Below are positions 36,235 to 47,961 of a DNA stretch of 64,000 bases, piece after piece. The DNA lies in NCBI GenBank assembly GCA_031763025.1, contig JASSKH010000009.1:3162001-3226000 (forward strand), written 5' to 3'. Numbering within the stretch: position 1 is the stretch's first letter; each line of letters opens with the position of its first letter. The stretch comes from Macrocystis pyrifera. Lineage: Eukaryota; Sar; Phaeophyceae; Laminariales; Laminariaceae. The notes beneath the pieces were generated by a model. That model saw only the letters and a program-made list of their open reading frames with translations. It was not told the DNA's origin and searched no databases. A program made the translations under genes and the position numbers.

Positions 36235-39230
36235 ATGAGAATGACTATCATTGGGGACTCACAGGGGACGTTTAAGCCCATCCCCTGTCCCCACGTACGT
36301 GTAAAAATGGCGTTCATTGTGTGTAGGCGTTACTGACCGGGGAGACCAGAATTGAGCACCCAGGGTGTGCACTTCACTTGGGGACTGGAGACGAAGCCTT
36401 ATAGCTACAGGCGCGAATGGTTGGTTTATGGGTGCTCTGCTGCCTCCTTCTGCTGTGCCCAGCAAATCAGGCCCTGCAAGGTTTGTCCGCGAAATATCGA
36501 GAGCCTTTTGCATACCATTTTCCGGGGATAAGAATGGCCGATCTTTCGGAGTCGTTGCTGCTGCTGTCCTAACCGCGAGTGCTGCATCCCATCCCGTTCG
36601 CCGCTTGCTTCGCGTGCTCATAGTCAGGACGGCTTGTTAATTGGCGCAAGTTTCCGTTTGAGAAACGATACTCCACACGATGCAAACTTGATATCTGCTT
36701 GAACGTTTTGTTCTAAATTACGATATCCCGACGAAGTGCGGCCCACAACCCATACATAATATTCAAAATTCAAAATTCGTATTTCATCACTGATTGACGC
36801 CTGTGTCTGTTATTGCACGTATACTGCCTGTACATTCGGTACAGCAGTACGTGTTCGTATACCAGGAATACTTCCTACAGGATCCATATACAACAGCAGC
36901 GGCTTGACCGAATTCTCGTGCGCGACAAGAGCGAACCGGTACCTGAAGGCGGCCAGTTGGAGATGTCACCCGACGCCTTGGCCAGTGTTTTTGGGGACGG
37001 CGCTGGAGAGCAGCATCATCATTGATTCAGTGAAAGCTTCCGCTCAGAGGGCGACGGCTGTGACAGAGTGGCCGGTAGAGGGCGGGTCCTCTTGGACCAG
37101 TACTACAGCAGGCATGGACGCCGCAGGTGACAACAACAGTAGTCCACATATTTTTGTCCAGAGGTACGAGGTAGCAAGATTTACGAGCACGAGAGATACG
37201 AGCACTTCGTCTTGTTTCTATTATTATCCCCGTAAAAACTGAACCCGCTGCGTTTTGGGGGACAGACTTGGAAAAAGCATATCGGACCGGTCATCGATTT
37301 CCACACGAATGATCAACCCGAGGGTAGACTTTTCAGAGAGCAGCCAAAAGCCTGATCTGTAGTGTAGCCAGCTCATATTGGCGGGTGGGAGCCGTGTAAC
37401 CTGCTTGATCTCTACGAGTACGAATTTTTTCCTGTTTGGGATCTATACTGCTGTACAGATCTTCCCAAACATACCATAGCGGACCTACTGTAGATAATTT
37501 ATTACTACTGGAGGTCGTGATCTGTCCGATTTATAATAGGACTTGCCACAAGCAGTAAAAAGAAATCAGTCCGAGATTTAAAGAAAAACAAGTGAATCGG
37601 GAGCCTTTATACGAGTAGAACGCACCCTTTTTTCCAGCCTGAGCATTCCCTTACTTGGAGTGATCTGTCCGATTTATAATAGGACTTGCCACAAGCAGTA
37701 AAAAGAAACCAGTCCGAGATTTAAAGAAAAACAAGTGAATCGGGAGCCTTTATACGAGTAGAACGCACCCTTTTTTCCAGCCTGAGCATTCCCTTACTTG
37801 GAGTTACATGATGTGCGCACAAATAATTTGCGCGAGTACTACAGCAGTATGGCATGAAAAAAGACGTGAGTGAGAGGGTCAACATGTCGACAAAAAAATG
37901 ACTATTGTATAAAGTGATACCAGGTATATCAACAACGTCAACCAGCCCGGGTCGCTGGGGTAGGTAGGTGCGCGACACCTGTTCGGACTCGTGATACTGC
38001 GAGGATAACAGGGTGGGACACAGATTGTATCTTGCCAGGTTTGCACACTTGCTTGGATGCTTGGTAAGGTTTCAATACAAAGTCGTTATTTTGGTTCTGA
38101 CTACAGTAGCATACGGTACCGGCCCTCTGATCAGAAGCAGATCAATTGGTTCAAAGTTATTGATAGATTATTCGTTTGAGAAGCGTGTTCCCTATACAAA
38201 CGTCGGTATCGAGTTTCTTACTTCTCGTTTTTTATACGGCTAAATTTCTTGTGGTGCTCTTTGCGAGGGGAGGAGGTGTCGATACCATGGGGCCCCAAAA
38301 GCCGAAAGGGTTATCGAACGTCAATTGTGCGCGTCTGAGGTGTCGCGCACTTTTCAAAGTTGAATATCAATCACTACTTCAGTCGAATTCGCAGCTGACG
38401 TATTTGTTTCCCCCCGAGCAAGTCTGAGTAGCCGAACAATCAACGACCACGCTGCGTGTCACAGCTCGTTTACGTCTTCTCGTCATAAAAGACGGACGAC
38501 AGCATCTCCAACAGCGAGTACACGAACGAGTACCCGGGGGGGCAAATGAAACGCGCTTCGCAACGGGAGCTATGGGTTAAATTGACAAGACACGATTTGA
38601 ACGTGAAAGTATGGTGAGCTTGAGCTTATGTTTACCAATCCGCCAGAGGATTAAAAAAAAAAAACAAGCGCCAAGTGCTACTTTTATCCGTGAAAATTAT
38701 TTGGGAGACGGGTATTACTCGCGAGTACCCGGGCAATCGGTCAAAGGGATACACCTCACTGGATGAAGTATTTTTTATGGACCAATGCGTAATGTATTAT
38801 TTTCCTTAAATGCATCACGTATTATTATGCTAGCAACACGGCCGTGGTTTACTGTAGCCCGATGTCCCGCGTCCAGTAAATTTGGTAAACTACTGTAGTA
38901 TCGCTGCATTAGTATTGCCATCTCAGTCATCCGGGGGGGAAATAGATACAGTTAACACGCTCCCGTACTGGGACCAAACTACCTCTGCGACAGTGCCTGA
39001 TGCCCACCTACCCCACCCCTCCCTCCCCGTTGTTTGCACGCCCTTCCCTTCCCCTTTCCTTGCCTCCCCTTTTGGGTTCGCTGTAACTTTTCCAGACGGT
39101 CATGGAGGCGCTGTGGGTCAACGGAACCCTGCCGCGCAAGAAGCCCTCTGGCGACATCGAGAGTGTTTCTAAGTCAAAAACGGACAACCCGTCTACCAAG
39201 ACGAGCAAGACCTCATGGCTTATGTTTTGA
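36235..39230 (+). CDS. Plus-strand gene of the TIR element, copy 1 (unrecognised, partly modelled)
   Basis: Tentative model. Exon 1 could be 36,235-36,294 (MRMTIIGDSQGTFKPIPCPH) with a strong CAC|GTACGT donor. It starts inside the inverted repeat. A candidate internal exon from 36,900 follows a CAG acceptor and reads RLDRILVRDK then PEGGQLEMSPDALAS. A probable last exon is 39,096-39,230: after CTTTTCCAG, TVMEALWVNGTLPRKKPSGD to a TGA. The last exon is identical in protein in copy 2 with one synonymous change. Middle exons were not resolved and no known domain is seen. Confidence 0.4.
36259..36621 (-). CDS. Outward-facing open frame at the left end of the TIR element
   Basis: A 120-codon frame starting MSTRSKRRTGWDAALAV runs from inside the element toward its left end and the methyltransferase-like gene. 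It is open in both copies; of four base differences, three are synonymous and one is Phe/Leu. The opposite strand (36,365-36,640) is also open in both copies with only synonymous changes, so which strand is coding is undecided. It may be a real short gene or an upstream exon. Confidence 0.3.
   Translation of the reverse strand: MSTRSKRRTGWDAALAVRTAAATTPKDRPFLSPENGMQKALDISRTNLAGPDLLGTAEGGSRAPINQPFAPVAIRLRLQSPSEVHTLGAQFWSPRSVTPTHNERHFYTYVGTGDGLKRPL
37519..37804. repeat. 143-bp tandem duplication, present only in copy 1
   Basis: The unit beginning GATCTGTCCGATTTATAATA and ending CATTCCCTTACTTGGAGT is present twice in a row with one base difference. Copy 2 has it once (from 45,267). This accounts for most of the length difference between the two copies. 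Confidence 0.9.
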
Positions 39231-39399
39231 CCTTGGCATGATTCATCTATTTTATTAGCTTGCACGCACGCGGTTTTGCATTGTTTCGAATATGATGCAA
39301 GCGAAAACAATTTAAGCAAGTGTTCAACATGGACTGATTGACTCGGTTGACGCAATCTCGGCTTTCAATGTCTTGCAGTTGTGTTGAGATTTACTGTGT

Positions 39400-39455
39400 G
39401 GGGGGGGGGGGGGGTACTGGGTTGGCGTTGGAGGGGAGGGGGGGGGGGGGTAGGG
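39400..39455. repeat. G-rich simple sequence
   Basis: Runs of G broken by TACTGGGTTGGCGTTGGA. The corresponding runs at 47,010-47,070 in copy 2 differ in length, as expected of slippage. Confidence 0.85.
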
Positions 39456-40359
39456 GGGGTAGTGGCTTACATAAAAGAATGATCACTACGTATTATCATG
39501 AATGCTCGGTTGATGTTGCGTCATTGCTTGCAATGATACAGGTACACTGCTTGGCTCGGTCGATGTGTTCTGGCTTGCAAGTCTTGTATTAATAGTATCA
39601 AATTAAGGAGCACGTACTTTCGTAAATTACGATTTCTGCACCACAATGAGTCCTCACTAAGCGCAACAATTTTCGCACGGCAGCCTCTCGGCAATTGTAC
39701 GGAAGTCGAGCCATGTCACAGAATGCCAGGTCGGTCATCTCATACAATGTGATATCGACTCGTACAGTAAATACAAACGGAAATGAACGGAGCAACAAAA
39801 TAACATATACCTGGCATCAATCACTATATAATAACATCAATCCACTCTACCTCGTGCGTACCAGATGGACATACAGAAGCTTACGAGGGGATGAGGGGGG
39901 GAGAGGGGCAGTGGAATTGAAGGAGAGGCCGGTTGAATGTCGTATCTTTATCAGTGCCCCGCCAAATCTCGACACTTTTCCCTTGATCCTCCTCCGGCTA
40001 GTGTATTGGCGACCACGGCGTTCGATCCGATTTCGAGGCAAGGCCCGCTATCTATTATGCACGACGAAATGAAATTTCTGCACCACAATTTAGCCTTGGA
40101 ATAAAAAAAACAGTAAGAATGCCCCTCAAATAACAAGCGTCACATATTACTGCGAGGGTTCGGCGCAGGGGGAGGGGCAGCCGAAAACTTACCAAGCAAG
40201 GCAACAGCAACATAATGAGGGGGGTTGAAAACACGACTGCAACGACCATCACAACTACCTCTGCGTTATGCGATAGTTTTGGGTGTCGACAAAAAATATT
40301 CGTGCCCATCACCACCTACTGCTGTACACGACGACAAATATTAACCAGATCGAAGACAG

Positions 40360-40761
40360 CTAGTCCGTTTTCTCGTCGACACCGGCTTCGCTAGTGCCGG
40401 CCGTAATTTCCACCCCCGCGGCATTGGTTGTGCCTTCCTCAGCCTCCGAATCGGTATCCCGGCCAATACCCGGTGCCATCTGGCGCAACAGCGATTGCAG
40501 ACCAGACTTCTTAATAGAGGGTGGCGGTTTGACGCCACACTTCAAAATATACTCCCGAATGTGAGCAACAGTCAAACTTTGAAATGACGAACCTCTGTAC
40601 CATGGCCAGGCCGAGGTTCGTAGCTAAGGGCACCAGAAATCTCTTGCGCCCTTGACAGTTTGCCTTAACTCCTTCGGTCACTCGTGTAATGACCTCCCTT
40701 TCCGTAGGGAGCCTGTCGATATTCCTTCCTCCATTTGGGCATGGCTCTGTCTCACAATGGG

Positions 40762-40800
<39 letters not shown>

Positions 40801-43800
40801 GGCACAGAAAAAAAAAGACGACAGCAACAACACAGTTGATCACGCCGACTTCTGTGAACAAGTTGTCGTGGCTGTGCAAAGCTATGTTAACCGGAGCGCA
40901 AAGCGTCAGTAAGCAAGCATATTTCTGTGCAGCCGTCACAAGCCATAGTCCAAGTATTCACAAAAAAGACGTAATCACGTCGTCTACCGTAATAATGATA
41001 GTAAACACCACGCCAGGAGCAAACCAATGGGGCGTCTTTTCAGGGAAAACGACACCAGTATAGAGAAAAAAAACTTACTCTTCTTGAAAAAGCCCCGGTG
41101 ACACAGCAGACGCCTCCCACCCCCCCCTCGCCCTTTCAAATTATTGGGGTAAAACGCCCTGGGGTCAGGTTCGGATGTCGTGGCAGGAAGGGGAATGGAG
41201 CTGTTTCCGATGCAAACAAGGTGGGATGCATACAAATGTTGACGTGTCCTGATACATGTCAATGTCTATATGTGTTTCACGCATCACCAAAATAATGGCA
41301 ACATATGAGTTTGAGTGGTCATCACTACTGCTCGGTAGTAGTAGTTGTAGTAGTAGTAGTGACATCGTTTCCGATCGTCACAGCTACGCCGGCTTCAGTC
41401 TTGAACGCGGTGCAGCGGCTCTATCGTGCGTCTCCTGGCCGCTCGCGGCATCGCGACCGTGCTGCGTCCACTCCACTTGGCAGTCCCCGCTGAAGGAGTT
41501 GGCGAACGGGGTGCGTGAAAAGGCACCCTCCCGGGGGCGGGCCGCTCTCCCCAGCATGGCGGAGTATGGAAAAATAAACGGAACTCACAGTACAATACAG
41601 GAACAAGCGCGATATGAACCAACATGTCTAACGCTGTACCTAATGATGTAGTACATGGTGGGTGAGTTGGTGCGTGCGTGGGTGTGTGGGTAGGTAAGTA
41701 TGTGGGCGAGTGGATTCGTGGTTGTGGGTAGTTGCCGTGTTTTTACTGTTTCGTTTACTCCGCTTGTGCTTCCACCACTGGACCATGGTGCTGCTACGTA
41801 CGAACTGGGCACTCATCTACTGCTGCACCTACTGCTGTACTGCTGTAGGACATGGCGGGTGGGTTGATAAGTTGATGGGTGGATGGGTCGATGAGTTGGT
41901 GGGTGGGTGACTGGGTGACTGGGTTCGTAGAGGGGTGAGTGGCTTCGGGGATATGGGTGGCGGCCTTATTTTCTTTTTGTAGCTGTGTTTCGTCCGCTGG
42001 ATGTGCTGCCACTATACCGCACCCGCTGGCATAATGCAGCATACCACTACGCGTATTGCTTCCAAACTACGCCCCGACCGCATGGTAAACGCCCCGGGTC
42101 GCCTTTCCGGAATATCACAAGCTCGAAAGAAAATCACGCCCCCTGAGGCGCCCACTAGCGTACTACGGTACCTTCGTGTGCGCCTTCCCCTCTCGATCAT
42201 CCGGACTGCCTTCCGACGCTTCCGTCCCCGTCTCCGGTTCCCAACCATCCCAAGGGGCGCCCTGCAGTTCGGCAGGGGCTGCACGTACTCTTCTCCCTCT
42301 TCTATTTATTCATCGTCGTCGATAGTAAGTATCTGCATGGAAAAACATCAAGAAGTAACGAAGGGGTTGCATCTCCGCCAATGAGAATATAGAGGCATTT
42401 CGACGTACGTTTGTCAATCGTAGAGGTTACGGTTAGCATGCCCCCGTGAGATTAAGACTTTGCAACCTACGACGTTGCGCGCAGTCCTTCGATGGTCAAA
42501 TCTCTTCCCGGATCACAGATTGTGTATCACGACTAACCTCTGACCCCGCTGTCCTCGCTGACCCCGTCGTCCTCGCTGACCCCGTCGTCCCCGCCGTCCT
42601 GTTGAACCATGCACTTCGCTTCGTCGGTTTCTGCAGCGTACTGTGATCATAGCGTGAGCGATATTGAAGGAGTTTATCTTAATTTGACAAAACGTCTTGC
42701 AACGTTATGTGCAGGCGCGGATCAGTGGGTCTTGACTCCACCATAAACCAAACCTTGCGCGCCTCGGACAGATCATCGATTCCCAGTTGATGATATACTC
42801 TAGTTCTTTCAAGGCAAATCTATTACCGATCCTGTAATATCTACCTCATGTAGCTGGGCCCGAACCATAACATATGAACGAAGTAGCACATGTTTCCTGG
42901 GCTGGGTCTGTGCAATACAGATCCTGCAAAACCTATCACGACGGAAGATGAGGAACTACTAACGGTAGATAGATGATCTACTGCTGTACATAGATCACGA
43001 TCTGTCCGAGGTGTGAAAAGTTGCAGTCGACCTATCGATACACACGACACTCACTGTCTCTAAACGCACGTCACCAGAACGGAGTGCCGACCCCCCTTCT
43101 TTGCCTTCCCCCAGCGTGGCCGCATCGAGCTCAGGTCTCTCCATGGTTCGTCTCATCCCATCCCAACCTTCGATGGTGACTCCATCGTCTCGCGCCCAAG
43201 TTATCTCCAGCCCGGTATGTAGGATATCTGATATGTGATAATCACGAGCAATTTGCCGGGTCGTGGTTCGACACACTGACGGTTAACACTGACACTGCTG
43301 CAACGTCGCGATGTACATTAACACGCCAACCACAACCTCGAAGTGCCCTTCAGCTGCTGCTGCGGTTGGATTTCTTCCGTAGAGACATGAGGATGACGGC
43401 CTACATCTCATCAGTACATACATATACCTGGTCGTACTACAGCAGTCGTCCACACTGAACTCGCACGAGTTACGAGTACTCGATGCTGAGATTGTACTGC
43501 TGTTGTAGTTGAACATGCGGAAAGTTACGATTTTGAACAATCTTGCTACATCTCGGACAACATCCACGTCTTGGTTGCAGTCATTCGCCGAAAAAATGGT
43601 TGGAGCACATTCAGCAGTAAGCTGGCTGTCACACCCAAGAAGAAACGGCGAACGGGAACCTCAAAGGGACGAGGGCGGTGGCCTGACGTCCAAGCCATGC
43701 TGCATCACCGCTTTCGAGGCCGACGTAGTTTTTTTCTATTTTCTCCGCTCACCTTGAACGATTTCCAAAAAATCTTCGTGCACGACGTCGCCTCCGTGGT

Positions 43801-43979
43801 GCTGGATAGTTCCTGACCCTTTGTGGGCTCTGCGGTGTCCTGCTGCGCTGTGTCCGGCACCATCTGTGTGCCGGAATCTGGGGTTTCGTAAAATACCAGA
43901 GGCGGTAATTTCTACAATTTTTTTACACGTACGTGGGGTCAAGCATTCCTTACCAAAAATCTTGAGTGAGTGCCCCAAT
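40360..43979 (-). CDS. Minus-strand gene of the TIR element, copy 1 (SAP-like C-terminus; 5' end cut)
   Basis: Supported exons: 43,753 to ~43,978 (KECLTPRTCKKIVEITASG, ending HEDFLEIVQ plus G); 43,055-43,227 (ILHTGLEITWARDDG and MRRTMERPELDAA), whose phase fits exon 1; a candidate near 42,680-42,800 (IDDLSEARKVWFMVESRP); and the last exon 40,360-40,623, which follows GCCCTTAG and reads SAWPWYRGSSFQ then LTVAHIREYILKCGVKPPPS. The LTVAHIREYIL...KKSGLQSLL stretch resembles a SAP DNA-binding motif. The tail is acidic (GRDTDSEAEEG). In copy 1 the inverted repeat that supplies the ATG is truncated, so this copy probably lacks its start. A T-run length difference at 43,731 between copies falls in the predicted intron, in line with the model. 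Function is unknown; a transposition role is inference. Confidence 0.5.
40768..40797. repeat. (AT)n microsatellite
   Basis: Fifteen or so AT units here. The copy 2 counterpart at 48,366-48,387 is shorter and interrupted (ATACATAT). Confidence 0.95.
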
Positions 43980-43981
43980 CA

Positions 43982-46839
43982 ATGAGAATGACTATCATTG
44001 GGGACTCACAGGGGACGCTTAAGCCCATCCCCTGTCCCCACGTACGTGTAAAAATGGCGTTCATTGTGTGTAGGCGTTACTGACCGGGGAGACCAGAATT
44101 GAGCACCCAGGGTGTGCACTTCACTTGGGGACTGGAGACGAAGCCTTATAGCTACAGGCGCCAATGGCTGGTTTATGGGTGCTCTGCTGCCTCCTTCTGC
44201 TGTGCCCAGCAAATCAGGCCCTGCTAGGTTTGTCCGCGAAATATCGAGAGCCTTTTGCATACCATTTTCCGGGGATAAGAATGGCCGATCTTTCGGAGTC
44301 GTTGCTGCTGCTGTCCTAACCGCGAGTGCTGCATCCCATCCCGTTCGCCGCTTGCTTCGCGTGCTCATAGTCAGGACGGCTTGTTAATTGGCGCAAGTTT
44401 CCGTTTGAGAAACGATACTCCACACGATGCAAACTTGATACCTGCTTGAACGTTTTGTTCCAAATTACGATATCCCGACGAAGTGCGGCCCACAACCCAT
44501 ACATAATATTCAAAATTCAAAATTCGTATTTCATCACTGATTGACGCCTGTGTCTGTTATTGCACGTATACTGCCTGTACATACGGTACAGCAGTACGTG
44601 TTCGTATACCAGGAATACTTCCTACAGGATCCATATACAACAGCAGCGGCTGGACCGAATTCTCGTGAGCGACAAGATCGAACCGGTACCTGAAGGCGGC
44701 CAGTTGGAGATGTCACCTGACGCCTTGGCCAGTGTTTTTGGGGACGGCGCTGGAGAGCAGCATCATCATTGATTCAGTGAAAGCTTCCGCTCAGAGGGCG
44801 ACGGCTGTGACAGAGTGGCCGGTAGGGGGCGGGTCCTCTTGGACCAGTACTACAGCAGGCATGGACGCCGCAGGTGACAACAACAACAATAGTCCACATA
44901 TTTTTGTCCAGAGGTACGAGGTGGCAAGATTTACGAGCACGAGAGATACGAGGACTTCGTCTTGTTTCTATTATTATCCCCGTAAAAACTGAACCCGCCG
45001 CGTTTTGGGGGACAGACTTGGAAAAAGCATATCGGACCGGTCATCGATTTCCACACGAATGATCAACCCGAGGGTAGATTTTTCAGAGAGCAGCCAAAAG
45101 CCTGATCTGTAGTGTAGCCAGCTCATATTGGCGGGTGGGAGCCGTGTAACCTGCTTGATCTCTACGAGTACGAATTTTCTCCTGTTTGGGATCTATACTG
45201 TACAGATCTTCCCAAACATACCATAGCGGACCTATTGTAGATAATCTATTACTACTGGAGGTCGTGATCTGTCCGATTTATAATAGGACTTGCCACAAGC
45301 AGTAAAAAGAAACCAGTCCGAGATTTAAAGAAAAACAAGTGAATCGGGAGCCTTCATACGAGTAGAACGCACCCCTTTTTCCAGCCTGAGCATTCCCTTA
45401 CTTGGAGTTACATGATGTGCGCACAAATAATTTGCGCGAGTACTACAGCAGTATGGCATGAAAAAGGACGTGAGTGAGAGGGTCAACATGTCGACAAAAA
45501 AAATGACTATTGTATAAAGTGATACCAGGTATATCAATAACGTCAACCAGCCCGGGTCGCTGGGGTAGGTGCGCGACACCTGTTCGGACTCGTGATACTG
45601 CGAGGATAACAGGGTGGGACACAGATTGTATCTTGCCAGGTTTGCACACTTGCTTGGATGCTTGGTAAGGTTTCAATAAAAAGTCGTTATTTTGGTTCTG
45701 ACTACAGTAGCATACGTTACCGGCCCTCTGATCAGAAGCAGATCAATTGGTTCAAAGTTATTGATAGATTATTCGTTTGAGAAGCGTGTTCCCTATACAA
45801 ACGTCGGTATCGAGTTTCTTACTTCTCGTTTTTTTTACGGCTAAATTTCTTGTGGTGCTCTTTGCGAGGGGAGGAGGTGTCGATACCATGGGGCCCCAAA
45901 AGCCGAAAGGGTTATCGAACGTCAATTGTGCGCGTCTGACGTGTCGCGCACTTTTCAAAGTTGAATATCAATCACTACTTCAGTCGAATTCGCAGCTGAC
46001 GTATTTGTTTCCCCCCCCGAGCAAGTCTGAGTAGCCCAACAATCAACGACCACGCTGCGTGTCACAGCTCGTTTACGTCTTCTCGTCATAAAAGACGGAC
46101 GACAGCATCTTCAACAGCGAGTTCACGAACGAGTACCCGGGGGGGCAAATGAAACGCGCTTCGCAACGGGAGCTATGGGTTAAATTGACAAGACACGATT
46201 TGAACGTGAAAGTATGGTGAGCTTGAGCTTATGTTTACCAATCCGCCAGAGGATTAAAAAAAAAAAAAAAGTGCCAAGTGCTATTAATACTTTTATCCGT
46301 GAAAATTATTTGGGAGACGGGTATTACTCGCGAGTACCCGGGCAATCGGTCAAAGGGATACACCTCACTGGATGAAGTATTTTTTATGGACCAATGCGTA
46401 ATGTATTATTTTCCTTAAATGCATCACGTATTATTATGCTAGCAACACGGCCGTGGTTTACTGTAGCCCGATGTCCCGCGTCCAGTAAATTTGGTAAACT
46501 ACTGTAGTATCGCTGCATTAGTATTGCCATCTCAGTCATCCGGGGGGGAAATAGATACAGTTAACACGCTCCCGTACTGGGACCAAACTACCTCTGCGAC
46601 AGTCCCTGATGCCCACCTACCCCACCCCTCCCTCCCCCTTGTTTGCATGCCCTTCCCTTCCCCTTTCCTTGCCTCTCCTTTTGGTTTCGCTGTAACTTTT
46701 CCAGACGGTCATGGAGGCGCTGTGGGTCAACGGAACCCTGCCGCGCAAGAAGCCCTCTGGCGACATCGAGAGTGTTTCTAAGTCAAAGACGGACAACCCG
46801 TCTACCAAGACGAGCAAGACCTCATGGCTTATGTTTTGA
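43982..46839 (+). CDS. Plus-strand gene of the TIR element, copy 2 (unrecognised, partly modelled)
   Basis: Counterpart of the copy 1 plus gene: it starts in the inverted repeat (MRMTIIGDS) and ends with the same TVMEALWVNGTLPRKK exon and TGA at 46,839. The internal candidate exon differs by small substitutions, and there is a 3-bp, frame-keeping AAC insertion near 44,880. The middle is unresolved. Confidence 0.4.
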
Positions 46840-47961
46840 CCTTGGCATGATTCATCTCTTTTATTAGCTTGCACGCACGCGGTTTTGCATAGTTTCGAAT
46901 ATGATGCAAGCGAAAACAATTTCAGCAAGTGTTCAACATGGACTGATTGACTCGGTTGACGCAATCTCGGCTTTCAATGTCTTGTAGTTGTGTTGAGATT
47001 TACTGTGTGTGTGGGGGGGGGGGGGGGGGTACTGGGTTGACGTTGGAGGGGAGGGGGGGGGGGGTAGGGAGTGGCTTACATAAAAGAATGATCACTACGT
47101 ATTATCATGAATGCTCGGTTGATGTTGCGTCATTGCTTGCAACGATACAGGTACACTGCTTGGCTCGGTCGATGTGTTCTGGCTTGCAAGTCTTGTATTA
47201 ATAGTATCAAATTAAGGAGCACGTACTTTCGTAAATTATTATTTCTGCACCACAATGAGTCCTCACTAAGCGCAACAATTTTCGCACGGCAGTCTCTCGG
47301 CAATTGTACGGAAGTCGAGCCATGTCACAGAATGCCAGGTCGGTCATCTCATACAATGTGATATCGACCCGTACAGTAAATACAAACGGAAACGAACGGA
47401 GCAACAAAATAACATATACCAATCACTACATAATAACATCAATCCACTCTACCTCGTGCGTACCAGATGGACATACAGAAGCTTACGAGGGGGTGAGGGG
47501 GGGGGAGGGGCAGTGGAATTGAAGGAGAGGCCAGTTGAATGTCGTATCTTTATCAGTGCCCCGCCAAATCTCCACACTCTGCCCTTGATCCTCCTCCGGC
47601 TAATGTATTGGCGACCACGGCGTTCGATCCGATTTCGAGGCAAGGCCCGCTATCTATTATGCACGACGAAATGAAATTTCTGCACCACAATTTAGCCTTG
47701 GAATAAAAAAAAACAGTAAGAATGCCCCTCAAATAACAAGCGTCACATATTACTGCGAGGGTTCGGCGCAGGGGGAGGGGCAGCCGAAAACTTACCAAGC
47801 AAGGCAACAGCAACATAATGAGGGGGGTTGAAACACGACTGCAACGACCATCACAACTACCTCTGCGTTATGCGATAGTTTTGGTTGTCGACAAAAAATA
47901 ATCGTGCCCATCACCACCTACTGCTGTACACGGCGACAAATATTAACCAGATCGAAGACAG

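Larger units (their letters stand above)
36233..43979. mobile_element. TIR-bounded ~7.7 kb DNA element, copy 1
   Basis: The left end begins CAATGAGAATGACTATCATT, then GGGGACTCAC. The reverse complement of the same ~30 bp closes copy 2 at 57,899. Copy 1's own right end is cut back where it abuts copy 2 (GAGTGCCCCAAT then CAATGAG). The two copies align along their full length with about one difference per hundred bases by eye. Copy 1 alone has a 143-bp internal tandem duplication (37,519-37,804). Two convergent spliced genes are inferred: plus 36,235-39,230 and minus 43,979-40,360. I do not recognise the superfamily. The left end lies 125 bp upstream of the start codon of the methyltransferase-like gene. 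Confidence 0.7.

Noticed and set aside
41585-42042. Pro/Thr/His-rich open frames within the TIR element
   Set aside because: They arise from a GGGTGGGT-type simple repeat and have no domain; kept out of the gene models.
43571-43816. Plus-strand open frame at the right end of TIR element copy 1
   Set aside because: A T-run length difference between copies would shift this frame, while the minus-strand exon model places that run in an intron.
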